Counted from the stretch's first letter, positions 17,653 to 26,883 are shown. The stretch: DNA of 52,159 bases from Flavobacterium macrobrachii (GCF_014486675.1 NZ_JACTAC010000017.1:1-52159), one strand, 5' to 3'. Numbers and translations: made by a program. The notes: a model not told the origin generated them from the letters alone.

Positions 17653-17684
17653 AATCGGCTTGTTTAAATAGCAAGCCGATTTTA
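17653..17684 (+). terminator. Intrinsic terminator after the GTPase gene
   Basis: AATCGGCTTG and CAAGCCGATT form a perfect 10-bp stem with a 9-base loop, followed by TTTATTT. It isolates the merC-GTPase transcript from the downstream TonB receptor. Confidence 0.85.
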
Positions 17685-17722
17685 TTTGTGTTAATAAAAA
17701 TTTATTTTTAGTTTTGTCTAAA
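17685..17722 (+). promoter_or_regulatory. TonB receptor promoter overlapping a TTTAG-N6-CTAAA operator
   Basis: TTTG (17685-17688), a 20-base spacer and TAGTTTTG (17709-17716) form an ideal promoter. The palindrome TTTAGTTTTGTCTAAA at 17707-17722 completely covers the -7 box and has the same length and ends as the site next to dtxR. The receptor is therefore better explained by DtxR-like than by Zur control. Confidence 0.6.
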
Positions 17723-17736
17723 TTTTTTGTTTATAA

Positions 17737-19788
17737 ATGAAAAAAATAATATTCTTACTATTCTGTATTACTCAATATACTATTGCACAAACAAAAACAG
17801 ATTCTTTGCCTAAAAAAGAAAAAAAAGAATTGGAACTCAATGAAGTAGTTGTATCAGGAACTTTAAAAGCAGTAAAAAGATTGGAAAATCCTGTTCCTGT
17901 TGAAATAATTACTGCCACTTTCTTAAAGCAAAATCCAACTAGCAACATTTTTGATGCACTACAAAATGTTAATGGCTTGCGACCACAAAATAATTGTAAT
18001 GTATGTGGTACAGGTGACATTAGAATAAATGGTCTAGATGGTCCTTATACCATGGTTACTATTGATGGAATGCCAATAGTAAGTGCGCTTGGAACTGTTT
18101 ATGGCTTATCGGGAATTCCAAATTCTATGATTGAACGAATTGAAGTGGTAAAAGGTGCTGCATCCACTTTATATGGAAGTGAAGCAGTCGGCGGCTTGAT
18201 TAACATCATTACAAAAAAATCCAAGACTGCCTCTTTATTTACTGCCGATATGTTTTCTACTTCTTGGCTCGAAAATAATATTGACTTAGGTTATAAGGCT
18301 ACCATTGGCAAAAAAGTGGACGCTCTTTTTGGTGTCAATTATTTCTCTTACAATAACCCAATTGATAACAATAACGATAACTTTACTGATATTGCATTAC
18401 AAGACCGAGTTTCCTTTTTTAGTAAATGGAATATTAACCGAAAATCAGAAAAAGAGTTTAGTATTGTTGGACGTTACTTATATGAAGATCGTTGGGGTGG
18501 CGAAATGCAATGGAACAAAGGTTTTCGTGGAGGTGATGAAGTATATGGCGAAAGCATTTATACCTCGCGATTTGAGCTGTTAGGAAAATATGAGTTACCT
18601 GTTAAAGAAAAAATGTATCTGCAATTTTCGTTTATAGGTCATGACCAAAATTCGGTATATGGAAATTCATTTTATTTAGCCAATCAAAAAATAGGGTTCG
18701 GGCAATTCCTTTGGGATAAAAATATCCAAAATCATTCACTCCTATTCGGCAGTGCTTTTCGCTATCAATTTTATAACGATAATACACCTGCAACTGCCAC
18801 TTCTGACCATTCAAAAATTTACAGCCTTTTTGTGCAAGACGATATAAAATTTTCTGAAAAAACAGGTCTTCTTCTTGGTTCACGTTACGACTATAACTCG
18901 GTTCATGGTTCTATTTTTACTCCAAGAATAGCCCTAAAATGGAAACCAACTCAGGATGATATTTTAAGACTGAATTTTGGTACCGGTTTTAGAGTAGTCA
19001 ATCTTTTTACCGAAGACCATCAAGCACTTTCAGGTGCAAGAGAAGTAGTTTTAGTTGATAATTTAAAACCAGAAACATCTTATAATGTCAATTTAAATTA
19101 TCTAAAAAGATTTAAATTGGAAAACTTAGGAGTTCTGAATTTAGAAATGTCATCATGGTACACCTATTTTACTAATCGGATATTTGCTAATTATGACCTC
19201 AACCCTAATCAAATTGTTTATGAAAACTTGAATGGTTTTTCGAAAATTTTTGGAATTAGTGCCAATGCCGATTGGATTACGCCATTTGGTCTAAAAGCAA
19301 CTGTTGGAGCCAGCTATTTTGATCCAATTACGCAACAAGATGGTGTTAGTTTTGTTCCATTGTTTACAGAGAAATATTCCTTGAATTGGGCAATCAATTA
19401 TGAAATTCCTGAATGGTATCTTTCCTTTGATTATACAGGAAATCTTACTGGTCCGATGCGATTACCATTGCTTAGTGAACTTGACCCACGACGCAACTAT
19501 TCGCAATCATTTAGTATTCAAAACATACAGTTTACTTATAAAAAATTTCATAATCTTGAAATCTATTCGGGAATAAAAAATCTTTTTGATTGGACACCCA
19601 ATCGTGGAAATCCGTTTTTAATTGCCCGTGCCAATGATCCGTTCGATCAAAATGTACAATTTGATATGAATGGAAATGCAGTTCCAACTGCTGATAATCC
19701 ATATGGTTTGACATTTGATCCAACCTATGCTTATGGACCAAATCAAGGAATTCGATTTTTTCTAGGATTTCGATATCATATTGATTAA
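17737..19788 (+). CDS. TonB-dependent outer-membrane receptor with CxxC plug
   Basis: This 683-residue receptor has a signal peptide (about 1-17, ending YTIAQT), a TonB-box-like ELNEVVVSG (about 34-41) and a plug (about 45-155). The plug includes NGLDGPYTMVTIDGMPIVS and VVKGAASTLYGSEAVGGLIN, and a beta-barrel ends the protein (GIRFFLGFRYHID). The plug holds an unusual Cys pair, C87 and C90 (NCNVCGTGDIRING), in the loop exposed to substrate. That pair could bind metal or form a disulfide. The substrate is unknown; the metal-linked promoter and neighbours suggest a metal or metal-chelate cargo. It has no N-terminal carboxypeptidase-like domain. Confidence 0.83.
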   Translation: MKKIIFLLFCITQYTIAQTKTDSLPKKEKKELELNEVVVSGTLKAVKRLENPVPVEIITATFLKQNPTSNIFDALQNVNGLRPQNNCNVCGTGDIRINGLDGPYTMVTIDGMPIVSALGTVYGLSGIPNSMIERIEVVKGAASTLYGSEAVGGLINIITKKSKTASLFTADMFSTSWLENNIDLGYKATIGKKVDALFGVNYFSYNNPIDNNNDNFTDIALQDRVSFFSKWNINRKSEKEFSIVGRYLYEDRWGGEMQWNKGFRGGDEVYGESIYTSRFELLGKYELPVKEKMYLQFSFIGHDQNSVYGNSFYLANQKIGFGQFLWDKNIQNHSLLFGSAFRYQFYNDNTPATATSDHSKIYSLFVQDDIKFSEKTGLLLGSRYDYNSVHGSIFTPRIALKWKPTQDDILRLNFGTGFRVVNLFTEDHQALSGAREVVLVDNLKPETSYNVNLNYLKRFKLENLGVLNLEMSSWYTYFTNRIFANYDLNPNQIVYENLNGFSKIFGISANADWITPFGLKATVGASYFDPITQQDGVSFVPLFTEKYSLNWAINYEIPEWYLSFDYTGNLTGPMRLPLLSELDPRRNYSQSFSIQNIQFTYKKFHNLEIYSGIKNLFDWTPNRGNPFLIARANDPFDQNVQFDMNGNAVPTADNPYGLTFDPTYAYGPNQGIRFFLGFRYHID

Positions 19789-19790
19789 CA

Positions 19791-19829
19791 TTTGTTTGAT
19801 TTCAAATTCCTTTAGATTGCTTATTTTTG
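19791..19829 (+). promoter_or_regulatory. Promoter of the lycopene cyclase gene, leaderless candidate
   Basis: TATTTTTG at 19822-19829 ends four bases before the ATG at 19834, and TTTG occurs at 19795-19798 (23-base spacing). Transcription would be expected to start at or very near the start codon. Confidence 0.4.
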
Positions 19830-19833
19830 AACC

Positions 19834-20973
19834 ATGCAACACTATAATTACATTTTTACAGGTTCAGGTTTATCGGCGTTGATGACGGTTTATGAAATGA
19901 TTTTATCAAAGAAATTTAACGATAAATCCATTCTAATACTTGATCAAAACCCCAAAAAAAACAACGACAGAACTTGGTGTTTTTGGGATGAGAAACAATC
20001 TTTTGATGAAATAGTTTCAAAAAAATGGGATGTGGCACTTTTTGCCGATGCAACCTTTCGAAGAGATTTAGATTTGCATCCGTATCAATATAAAATGGTT
20101 CGCGGATTGGATTTTTACAATCTGGTTTTCGATCTAATTTCAAAGCAAAAAAATATCCGATTTGCAAACGAAAAAGTAATTGAATTTGAAGAACTTGGCA
20201 ATCATTGTGTGGTAAAAACAGAAAGTGAAAATTTTACATGCAATCAAATTTTCAACTCCATTTATCATCCCGAAATTGTAAAAAATCAGACGAAATATCC
20301 GTTGTTGCAACAGCATTTTATAGGTTGGTTTATACAATCCGAAGAAAAAGTTTTCAATCCAGCCAAGGCAACTTTTATGGATTTTTCTGTGGAACAAAAA
20401 GGAAATACCCGATTTATGTATGTCTTGCCAACTTCCGAAACCGAGGCTTTGTTAGAATATACTTTGTTTTCAAAAGATTTATTATCCAAAGAAGAATATG
20501 AAAACGAAATTCAAGATTACATCAAAAAAATAGGAATTACCAACTATAAAATCATCGAAAAAGAACAAGGAAATATTCCAATGACATGTTATGCTTTCTG
20601 GAAACACAACACTAAAAACATTGTCAATATTGGTTCTGCTGGTGGATGGACAAAAGCAAGTACAGGTTATACTTTTGCCAATACTATAAAAAAATCTAAA
20701 GCATTAATTCGATTTATTTCTTCTGAAAATGACTTTAGAAAATTCAATAAAAAAGACAAATTTTGGTTGTATGATTTACTCTTTATTGATGTTTTATTCC
20801 GAAGAAATGACTTAGGTTCAACCGTGTTCTCAGCGTTATTTAAAAAAGGAAATCCAACATTAATTTTCAAATTTTTAGATGAAGAAACCTCTTTTTGGGA
20901 AGATTTACAAGTGATTTGGAAATGCCCAAAAGGTCTTTTCATTAGAGCTTTATTGGAAAGATTATTTCGATAA
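19834..20973 (+). CDS. crtY: Lycopene cyclase family protein (CrtY type)
   Basis: This 379-residue FAD/NAD-binding lycopene cyclase should convert the linear psi-ends of lycopene (or a related carotene) into rings for yellow-orange carotenoids such as zeaxanthin. Visible signatures are the N-terminal dinucleotide segment FTGSGLSAL (about 8-16), NDRTWCFW (about 48-55, the family hallmark) and the C-terminal substrate region NIPMTCYAFW with NIGSAGGWTKASTGYTF (about 248-283). It is alone, without crtB, crtI or crtZ next to it. No features suggest decay. The family is firm; the end-group product (beta, mono- or bicyclic) is inferred. Confidence 0.88.
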   Translation: MQHYNYIFTGSGLSALMTVYEMILSKKFNDKSILILDQNPKKNNDRTWCFWDEKQSFDEIVSKKWDVALFADATFRRDLDLHPYQYKMVRGLDFYNLVFDLISKQKNIRFANEKVIEFEELGNHCVVKTESENFTCNQIFNSIYHPEIVKNQTKYPLLQQHFIGWFIQSEEKVFNPAKATFMDFSVEQKGNTRFMYVLPTSETEALLEYTLFSKDLLSKEEYENEIQDYIKKIGITNYKIIEKEQGNIPMTCYAFWKHNTKNIVNIGSAGGWTKASTGYTFANTIKKSKALIRFISSENDFRKFNKKDKFWLYDLLFIDVLFRRNDLGSTVFSALFKKGNPTLIFKFLDEETSFWEDLQVIWKCPKGLFIRALLERLFR

Positions 20974-20984
20974 TGAATACTTCT

Positions 20985-21007
20985 ACAAATGTTAAATTTT
21001 ATAAAAT
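20985..21007 (+). repeat. Element shared with the trp leader region, his copy
   Basis: A 23-base AT-rich segment beginning ACAAATGTTAAA matches 21 of 23 bases of 28226-28248. Each copy lies 66-75 bases before the leader-peptide start of an amino-acid operon and upstream of its -7 box. It could be an activator site or an UP-like element. Confidence 0.45.
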
Positions 21008-21033
21008 GTAGTTTTCAATCCAAAAGTTATGTC

Positions 21034-21041
21034 TAGTTTTG
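21034..21041 (+). promoter_or_regulatory. his operon -7 promoter box
   Basis: TAGTTTTG matches TAnnTTTG, 19 bases before the leader-peptide ATG. The -33 region has TTTTC at 21012-21016 rather than a clear TTTG. Confidence 0.45.
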
Positions 21042-21059
21042 TGCCATCAAAATAAAACA

Positions 21060-21116
21060 ATGAACACGATTATTTCACAATTACATCATCATCATTCTTG
21101 CAACCAGGCGAGTTAA
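21060..21116 (+). CDS. hisL: his operon leader peptide with four consecutive His codons
   Basis: The 18-residue reading frame is MNTIISQLHHHHSCNQAS. Its four adjacent CAT codons (21084-21095), followed by an intrinsic terminator and then hisG, identify it as a histidine attenuation leader. When histidyl-tRNA is scarce the ribosome should stall on the His run and free the segment at 21105-21114. That segment can pair with the 5' arm of the terminator, letting polymerase continue into hisG. The control mode is inferred from arrangement and base pairing. Confidence 0.88.
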   Translation: MNTIISQLHHHHSCNQAS

Positions 21117-21150
21117 TGATGTATTGTAGCTAATCAAATAACATAATTAA

Positions 21151-21184
21151 AAACCCGTCTGAGTATATCAAGACGGGTTTTTTG
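21151..21184 (+). terminator. his attenuator terminator
   Basis: AAACCCGTCT (21151-21160) and AGACGGGTTT (21171-21180) form a perfect 10-bp stem with a 10-base loop and a following T run. The 5' arm can instead pair with CAGGCGAGTT (21105-21114) just after the His codons, giving 9 of 10 pairs including one G-U. That is the expected antiterminator. Confidence 0.88.
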
Positions 21185-21212
21185 TATTTATACACTTCGT
21201 GATATACTCAGA
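21158..21212 (+). promoter_or_regulatory. Alternative his leader hairpin, 13-bp perfect inverted repeat
   Basis: TCTGAGTATATCA (21158-21170) is perfectly complementary to TGATATACTCAGA (21200-21212). The first arm uses the last three bases of the terminator 5' arm plus the whole terminator loop, so this hairpin and the terminator are mutually exclusive. It ends 19 bases before hisG and could shape the 5' end of read-through mRNA. Its role is inferred. Confidence 0.6.
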
Positions 21213-21231
21213 TTTTATTCTAAATTAAAAA

Positions 21232-22089
21232 ATGAGTACTTTAAAAATTGCGGTTCAAAAAAGTGGCCGACTGAGTGAAAAATCACTCCAACTTCTAGAA
21301 GAATGTGGCATCAAAATTTCTAATGGCGAACGAAAACTGAAAGCTGTTGCCCAAAACTTTCCTATCGAAATTTTATTCTTGCGTGACGATGATATTCCGC
21401 AATATGTAGAACAAGGCGTTGCTGATATCGGAATTCTAGGCGAAAATGAAGTTTGGGAAAAAGACAAAGAAGTCGAAATTATCCAACAATTAGGTTTTGC
21501 AGGTTGTAGAATGTCGTTGGCTATACCAAAAGACGAAATCTATACCGATTTAAACTATTTCGAAGGCAAGCGTATTGCCACAAGTTACCCAAAAATTCTG
21601 ATTGATTTTTTTGTCAAAAAAAACATTTCTGTATTTGTTGAAGAAATTAGCGGAAGTGTTGAAATCGCTACCAGTATTGGTCTTGCCGATGCCGTTTTTG
21701 ATATTGTAAGTACAGGAAGTACACTTTTAATGAACGGATTGAAAGAAGTAGCAACCGTTACTAAAAGTGAAGCGGTTTTAATTTCAAATCCAAATCTAAC
21801 ACCAGAAAATCAAGCAATTCTTGATAAATTATTGTTCAGAATGCAAGCCGTTCGCGAAGGTAAACAGAACAAATATATTTTGTTGAACGCACCAAATTCT
21901 GCTATCGAAAAAATTTGTTCATTATTACCCGGAATGAAATCACCAACCATTTTACCACTAGTCAATAAAGATTGGAGCAGTTTGCACTCGGTTATAAAAG
22001 AAGACGATTATTGGGAAATTATTGAACAACTCAAAAATCTTGGTGCCGAAGGAATTTTAATTATTCCAATAGAAAAAATGATTCGATAA
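21232..22089 (+). CDS. hisG: ATP phosphoribosyltransferase, long form
   Basis: This 285-residue cytoplasmic enzyme catalyses the first step of histidine synthesis, condensing ATP and PRPP into phosphoribosyl-ATP. The type II periplasmic-binding-like catalytic region runs over about residues 1-205; LKIAVQKSGRLSEKSL is at the start, with DIGILGENEVWE and the PRPP-binding DIVSTGSTLLMNGL further on. A C-terminal ACT-like regulatory domain (about 215-285) marks the long hexameric form, which is feedback-inhibited by histidine and needs no HisZ. It is the first gene of the operon, after the attenuator. Confidence 0.95.
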   Translation: MSTLKIAVQKSGRLSEKSLQLLEECGIKISNGERKLKAVAQNFPIEILFLRDDDIPQYVEQGVADIGILGENEVWEKDKEVEIIQQLGFAGCRMSLAIPKDEIYTDLNYFEGKRIATSYPKILIDFFVKKNISVFVEEISGSVEIATSIGLADAVFDIVSTGSTLLMNGLKEVATVTKSEAVLISNPNLTPENQAILDKLLFRMQAVREGKQNKYILLNAPNSAIEKICSLLPGMKSPTILPLVNKDWSSLHSVIKEDDYWEIIEQLKNLGAEGILIIPIEKMIR

Positions 22090-22104
22090 TTCAATAAAAT
22101 AATC

Positions 22105-23394
22105 ATGAAAACTTACATAAATCCAAATGCAGAACAATGGAACGAATTGGCAAAACGCAAAACCGTTGCTACTGCCGATTTAAACGAAACCGTGAAAGCT
22201 GTTTTTAACGACATCCAAAAAAACGGAAGCAAAGCTGTAAAAAAATACACCAGTTATTTTGATGGTGTATCAATAGAAAATTTTGCAGTAACTCCATCAG
22301 AAATTGAAAATGCGGTTGCCCAAATTCCAACCGAATTAAAAAATGCAATCCAAATTGCAGCAGATAATATTTCGAAATTTCACAGTTCTCAAAAAGAAAT
22401 TCCGACTAAAATCGAAACCACTTCAGGTGTTTTTTGTTGGAGAGAAAGTCGTGCCATCGATACCATCGGAATTTACATTCCTGGCGGAACAGCACCACTT
22501 TTTTCAACGGTTTTAATGTTGGCAATTCCGGCTAAATTGGCAGGTTGCAAAAACATAATTTTGTGTTCGCCACCAGATAAAAACGGCAACATCAATCCAG
22601 CGATTTTGTATGCGGCACAATTGACAGGTGTAACTCAAATGTATAAAGTTGGCGGCATTCAAGCCATTGCAGCAATGACTTTTGGAACCGATGAAATTCC
22701 GAAAGTTTCAAAAATATTCGGACCCGGAAATCAGTATGTAACTGCTGCCAAACAATATGCTCAACAATTAGGATTAGCTATCGATATGCCAGCTGGACCA
22801 AGTGAATTATTAGTAATTGCCGATGCAAGTTGTGATCCAGAATTCGTAGCTTCCGATTTACTTTCACAAGCGGAACATGGTGGTGATAGTCAAGTGATTT
22901 TGGTTACAAATTCAGAAGAAATTGTATCGAAAGTTAGTGTAGCAATCGAAAATCAGAAAGCCATTTTACCAAGACAAGCAACAGTAGAAAAAGCATTAGA
23001 AAACAGTCGTGCTTTGGTTTTTGAAGATATTAAAACAGCAATTGAATTCAGTAATTTTTACGCACCAGAACATTTAATTTTGGCTATTGAAAATGCTGAA
23101 GATAAAATCAATTTAATCGAAAATGCAGGTTCAATTTTCCTAGGAAATTATAGTTGCGAAAGTGCCGGAGATTACGCCAGCGGAACCAATCACACTTTAC
23201 CGACAAATGGTTATGCTAAAAATTACAGCGGCGTTTCGTTAGACAGTTTTGTGAAGAAAATTACAATTCAAAAACTGACTTCGCAAGGAATTCAAAACCT
23301 AGGACCAACAATAGAAATTATGGCTGCTGCCGAACAATTAGACGCACACAAAAACGCCGTTTCCATCCGATTAAAAAAAATACAAAATGGATAA
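22105..23394 (+). CDS. hisD: Histidinol dehydrogenase
   Basis: This 429-residue NAD+- and zinc-dependent enzyme does the last two oxidations, histidinol to histidinal to histidine. Recognisable segments are IDTIGIYIPGGTAPLFSTV (about 113-131), IFGPGNQYVTAAK (about 207-219) and AGPSELLVIAD (about 232-242). Further on come SQAEHGGDSQVILVT, bearing the zinc-ligand Gln and His (about 257-271), and YCESAGDYASGTNHTLPT-type sequence (about 351-368). Length is standard. Its last eight bases overlap the start of hisC. Confidence 0.96.
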   Translation: MKTYINPNAEQWNELAKRKTVATADLNETVKAVFNDIQKNGSKAVKKYTSYFDGVSIENFAVTPSEIENAVAQIPTELKNAIQIAADNISKFHSSQKEIPTKIETTSGVFCWRESRAIDTIGIYIPGGTAPLFSTVLMLAIPAKLAGCKNIILCSPPDKNGNINPAILYAAQLTGVTQMYKVGGIQAIAAMTFGTDEIPKVSKIFGPGNQYVTAAKQYAQQLGLAIDMPAGPSELLVIADASCDPEFVASDLLSQAEHGGDSQVILVTNSEEIVSKVSVAIENQKAILPRQATVEKALENSRALVFEDIKTAIEFSNFYAPEHLILAIENAEDKINLIENAGSIFLGNYSCESAGDYASGTNHTLPTNGYAKNYSGVSLDSFVKKITIQKLTSQGIQNLGPTIEIMAAAEQLDAHKNAVSIRLKKIQNG

Positions 23395-24400
23395 TATCAC
23401 CAATTTAATTCGAAAAAATATTCTCTCGCTTACGCCTTATTCGAGTGCGCGCGACGAGTACAAAAGCAATCAAGGTATCTTTTTGGATGCCAATGAAAAT
23501 CCGTTTGGAAATTTAAATCGTTATCCTGATCCATACCAATGGCGCTTGAAGCAAATTTTAAGCAGTCAGAAAAAAGTCGGAATTGAAAACATATTAATTG
23601 GAAATGGAAGTGATGAAATTATTGATTTAGTCCAGCGTGTTTTTTGCGAACCCAACGAAGATAAAATAATCATTTGTCCGCCAACGTATGGCATGTATGA
23701 AGTTTACGGAAATATTAATAATCTAGAAATTATTTCCATTCCACTAACCGAAGATTTTCAGTTGAATTCGGAAGCAATTTTAGCGCAAAATGCCAAAGTT
23801 TTGTACTTGTGTTCGCCCAACAATCCAACAGGAAATTCATTAGAAAATCTAGAATACATCATTGAAAATTTCAACGGAATTGTGTTTTTAGACGAAGCAT
23901 ATATTGACTTTAGTGAACAACCTTCTTTGGTTTCCAAAATCAAACAATTTCCAAATTTAATAGTTTCACAAACGTTTAGTAAAGCACGAGGTTTGGCAGC
24001 AGTTCGCGTAGGAATTGCGTATGCCAATGAGAACATTATTTCGATGATGAACAAAGTAAAACCGCCTTATAATATCAGTCAGTTAAACCAAGAAGCAGCG
24101 GTAAAATCACTAGCTAGTGATGATGATTTTAAATCGAAAATACAACTTATTATTTCTGAACGAGAACTTTTAAAACAATCACTTTTGGCATTGGATTTTG
24201 TTACTAAAATTTATCCTTCAGATGCCAATTTTTTACTAGTCGAAATGGAAAATGCCACTGCCATTTACAACAGTTTAATTGAACAACAAATCATCACACG
24301 CAACCGTAGTTCGGTAGTTGAAAACACCATTCGAATTACCATTGGAACACCACGAGAAAACCAACAATTATTGTATGCTTTAAATTTAGTTATGTCATGA
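23387..24400 (+). CDS. hisC: Histidinol-phosphate aminotransferase
   Basis: This 337-residue class II-type, PLP-dependent aminotransferase makes histidinol phosphate from imidazole-acetol phosphate and glutamate. Visible are [10 protein letters not shown] near the N-terminus, [11 protein letters not shown] (about 71-81), CSPNNPTGN (about 144-152) and [10 protein letters not shown] (about 166-175). The PLP lysine segment is [16 protein letters not shown] (about 193-208, K198). It overlaps hisD by eight bases and hisB by four, so translation is coupled along the operon. Confidence 0.95.
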   Translation: MDNITNLIRKNILSLTPYSSARDEYKSNQGIFLDANENPFGNLNRYPDPYQWRLKQILSSQKKVGIENILIGNGSDEIIDLVQRVFCEPNEDKIIICPPTYGMYEVYGNINNLEIISIPLTEDFQLNSEAILAQNAKVLYLCSPNNPTGNSLENLEYIIENFNGIVFLDEAYIDFSEQPSLVSKIKQFPNLIVSQTFSKARGLAAVRVGIAYANENIISMMNKVKPPYNISQLNQEAAVKSLASDDDFKSKIQLIISERELLKQSLLALDFVTKIYPSDANFLLVEMENATAIYNSLIEQQIITRNRSSVVENTIRITIGTPRENQQLLYALNLVMS

Positions 24401-25488
24401 AGAAGGTATTATTTATAGATAGAGATGGCACGTTAATCATTGAACCGCCAATCGATTTTCAAGTGGATAGTTTGGAAAAATTGGAGTTTTATCCTCAGGT
24501 TTTTCAGTATTTATCATGCATTGCTAAAGAACTCGATTATGAGTTGGTTATAGTGACCAATCAAGACGGAATGGGTACCGATTCGTTTCCGGAAAGCACG
24601 TTTTGGCCAGCACAAAATAAAATGATGAAAGCATTTGAAAACGAAGGAATTCAATTTTCTGATGTTATTATTGACGTTTCTTTTCCAGAGCAAAATTTGC
24701 CTACAAGAAAACCTGGAACTGCTTTGTTGCAACAATATGTGAAAGGCAATTACGATTTAAAAAATTCCTTCGTAATTGGAGATAGAGTTACTGATATTCA
24801 ACTAGCAGAAAATTTAGGAAGTCAGGCGATTTTTATTTCGGCTACAGCCCATGAAAAAGCGGTTTTATCAACGACTTCTTGGGAAACTATTTATCAATTT
24901 TTAAAGGAACAACCTCGAGTTGGAAAATTAATTCGAACAACAAAAGAAACCGAAATTGCGGTCGAAATCAATTTGGATGGCAACGGAAAAAGCAACATCA
25001 ATACTGGTTTAGGATTTTTTGACCACATGCTCGACCAAATTGCCAAACACGGAAACATCGATTTAAACATTGATGTAAAAGGCGATTTGTACGTTGACGA
25101 ACACCACACAATCGAAGATGTTGGAATTGCTTTAGGAGATGTTTTTTCACAAGCTTTAGGTTCTAAAAAGGGCATTACGCGTTACGGTTTTTTACTTCCA
25201 ATGGACGATTGTTTGTCGCAAGTAGCACTAGATTTTGGCGGTCGTTCTTGGTTGGTTTGGAATGCCGAATTCAAACGTGAAAAAATTGGAGAAATGCCCA
25301 CCGAAATGTTCTCGCACTTTTTTAAGTCGTTTTGTGATGGTGCCAAATGCAATTTGAATATTAAATGTGAAGGCGAAAACGAACACCACAAAATAGAAGC
25401 TATTTTCAAAGCATTTGCAAAAGCGATAAAAATGGCAGTTCAAAAAGATGGAACAAACGGCATACCAAGCACAAAAGGAATCCTATGA
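24397..25488 (+). CDS. hisB: Bifunctional histidinol-phosphatase / imidazoleglycerol-phosphate dehydratase
   Basis: This 363-residue fused enzyme serves two pathway steps. The N-terminal HAD phosphatase (about 1-165) has the nucleophile pair D8 and D10 in DRDGT and a Cys-free stretch where E. coli HisB has a zinc loop. The C-terminal IGPD domain (about 172-363) carries the manganese-site motifs [13 protein letters not shown] and [14 protein letters not shown], and later FFKSF and [16 protein letters not shown]. The fusion follows the gamma-proteobacterial style and is usual in Flavobacteriia. It overlaps hisC and hisH by four bases each. Confidence 0.95.
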   Translation: MKKVLFIDRDGTLIIEPPIDFQVDSLEKLEFYPQVFQYLSCIAKELDYELVIVTNQDGMGTDSFPESTFWPAQNKMMKAFENEGIQFSDVIIDVSFPEQNLPTRKPGTALLQQYVKGNYDLKNSFVIGDRVTDIQLAENLGSQAIFISATAHEKAVLSTTSWETIYQFLKEQPRVGKLIRTTKETEIAVEINLDGNGKSNINTGLGFFDHMLDQIAKHGNIDLNIDVKGDLYVDEHHTIEDVGIALGDVFSQALGSKKGITRYGFLLPMDDCLSQVALDFGGRSWLVWNAEFKREKIGEMPTEMFSHFFKSFCDGAKCNLNIKCEGENEHHKIEAIFKAFAKAIKMAVQKDGTNGIPSTKGIL

Positions 25489-26063
25489 TAGCAATAGTAA
25501 AATACAACGCTGGCAACATCACTTCGGTGAAAAATGCCATCGAACGATTGGGTTATTCTTGCATCGTTACCGATGATGAAACGATTTTGAAGTTAGCCGA
25601 AAAAGTTATTTTTCCAGGCGTTGGCGAAGCGAGTTCGGCGATGAATTATCTTAAAGAAAAAGGTTTGGATGAAGTCATAAAAAACCTCAAACAACCAGTT
25701 CTAGGAATTTGCCTTGGGCAACAGTTGATGTGCCAATTTTCAGAAGAAGGCAACACAGAATGTTTAGGAATTTTTGAAGCAACTGTAAAGAAATTTGAAC
25801 CCAAATTAAAAGTGCCACACATGGGTTGGAATAACATTTCAAAGTTAAATTCTGAATTGTATAACGGAATTTCAGCCGATGAAAATTTCTATTTTGTACA
25901 CAGTTTTTATGCCGAAATAAGTGAAGAAACCACAGCGGTTTGCGATTATATCGTTCCGTTTAGTGCTTCGATGCAAAAGGATAATTTCTATGCTACACAA
26001 TTTCATCCTGAAAAATCATCTAGTGTTGGCGAACGATTATTATTAAACTTTTTGAAATTATAA
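25485..26063 (+). CDS. hisH: Imidazole glycerol phosphate synthase, glutaminase subunit
   Basis: This 192-residue class I glutamine amidotransferase supplies ammonia to HisF. The nucleophile Cys is in [11 protein letters not shown] (about 73-83), and the catalytic His-Glu pair is in TQFHPEKSS (about 173-181). The start ATG overlaps the hisB stop. A 106-base gap containing an AACCATTAAG-type repeat separates it from hisA, the only real gap inside the operon. Confidence 0.95.
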   Translation: MIAIVKYNAGNITSVKNAIERLGYSCIVTDDETILKLAEKVIFPGVGEASSAMNYLKEKGLDEVIKNLKQPVLGICLGQQLMCQFSEEGNTECLGIFEATVKKFEPKLKVPHMGWNNISKLNSELYNGISADENFYFVHSFYAEISEETTAVCDYIVPFSASMQKDNFYATQFHPEKSSSVGERLLLNFLKL

Positions 26064-26078
26064 ATACGCAAAAAATTT

Positions 26079-26139
26079 AACCATTAAGATATTAAGTTTC
26101 CTTCAGATTCATACTTAATTTTCTTAAATCACTTAATGG
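26079..26139. repeat. AACCATTAAG-type intergenic repeat between hisH and hisA
   Basis: The segment begins AACCATTAAGATATTAAG and is followed about 30 bases later by the inverse CTTAATGG, so the RNA could form a long weak hairpin inside the his transcript. Related copies occur at 42290 (inverted) and 50794. Confidence 0.65.
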
Positions 26140-26169
26140 TTTTAAAAAAAATTAAATGGTAAAAAAATT

Positions 26170-26883
26170 ATGAGAATTATTCCAGCCATAGACATCATCA
26201 ACGGAAAATGCGTCCGATTGACCAAAGGCGATTATGCCACACAAAAAATATATAACGAAAATCCGTTGGAAGTTGCCAAATATTTTGAAGATAACGGCAT
26301 ACAATACTTGCATTTAGTGGATTTGGATGGCGCAAAATCAAACCAAATTGTCAACCATAAAGTATTGTATCAAATTGCAACAAAAACTAATTTGAAAATT
26401 GATTTTGGTGGCGGATTGAAACAACGAAAAGACCTCGAAACTGCTTTTGAAAACGGAGCCAATCAAATTACAGGCGGAAGCATTGCTGCAAAAAATCCAA
26501 TCGAATTTTTAGAATGGTTGACTGAATTTGGAAGTGACAAAATCATTTTGGGTGCCGATTGTTTGAATAGAAAAATTGCTACTCATGGTTGGTTAGAAAC
26601 ATCCGAAATTGATGTCGTCGATTATATTTCTGATTACGTTTCAAAAGGAATTTCAACAGTTATTTGTACTGATATTTCCAAAGATGGAATGCTTCAAGGA
26701 ACTTCTAATGAATTGTATTCTAATATTTTAGAAAAAACAAAAGTCAATTTAATTGCCAGTGGTGGCGTTACAACTATTTCCGATTTAGAACTATTAAAAA
26801 CTATAGGTTGCGAAGGTGCCATCATCGGAAAAGCATTGTATGAAGGCACAATCAAAATTGAAAATCTACGCGAATTATGTTAA
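26170..26883 (+). CDS. hisA: Phosphoribosylformimino-5-aminoimidazole carboxamide ribotide isomerase
   Basis: This 237-residue TIM-barrel isomerase performs the Amadori rearrangement of ProFAR to PRFAR. The catalytic Asp is in the N-terminal [17 protein letters not shown] (D8), and the second acid is in the mid-barrel [14 protein letters not shown] (about 157-170). Phosphate-binding loops DFGGGLK and ASGGVT are present. It overlaps hisF by seven bases. The sequence has no second phosphate site for TrpF activity that I can recognise, and a dedicated trpF exists in this window. Confidence 0.95.
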   Translation: MRIIPAIDIINGKCVRLTKGDYATQKIYNENPLEVAKYFEDNGIQYLHLVDLDGAKSNQIVNHKVLYQIATKTNLKIDFGGGLKQRKDLETAFENGANQITGGSIAAKNPIEFLEWLTEFGSDKIILGADCLNRKIATHGWLETSEIDVVDYISDYVSKGISTVICTDISKDGMLQGTSNELYSNILEKTKVNLIASGGVTTISDLELLKTIGCEGAIIGKALYEGTIKIENLRELC

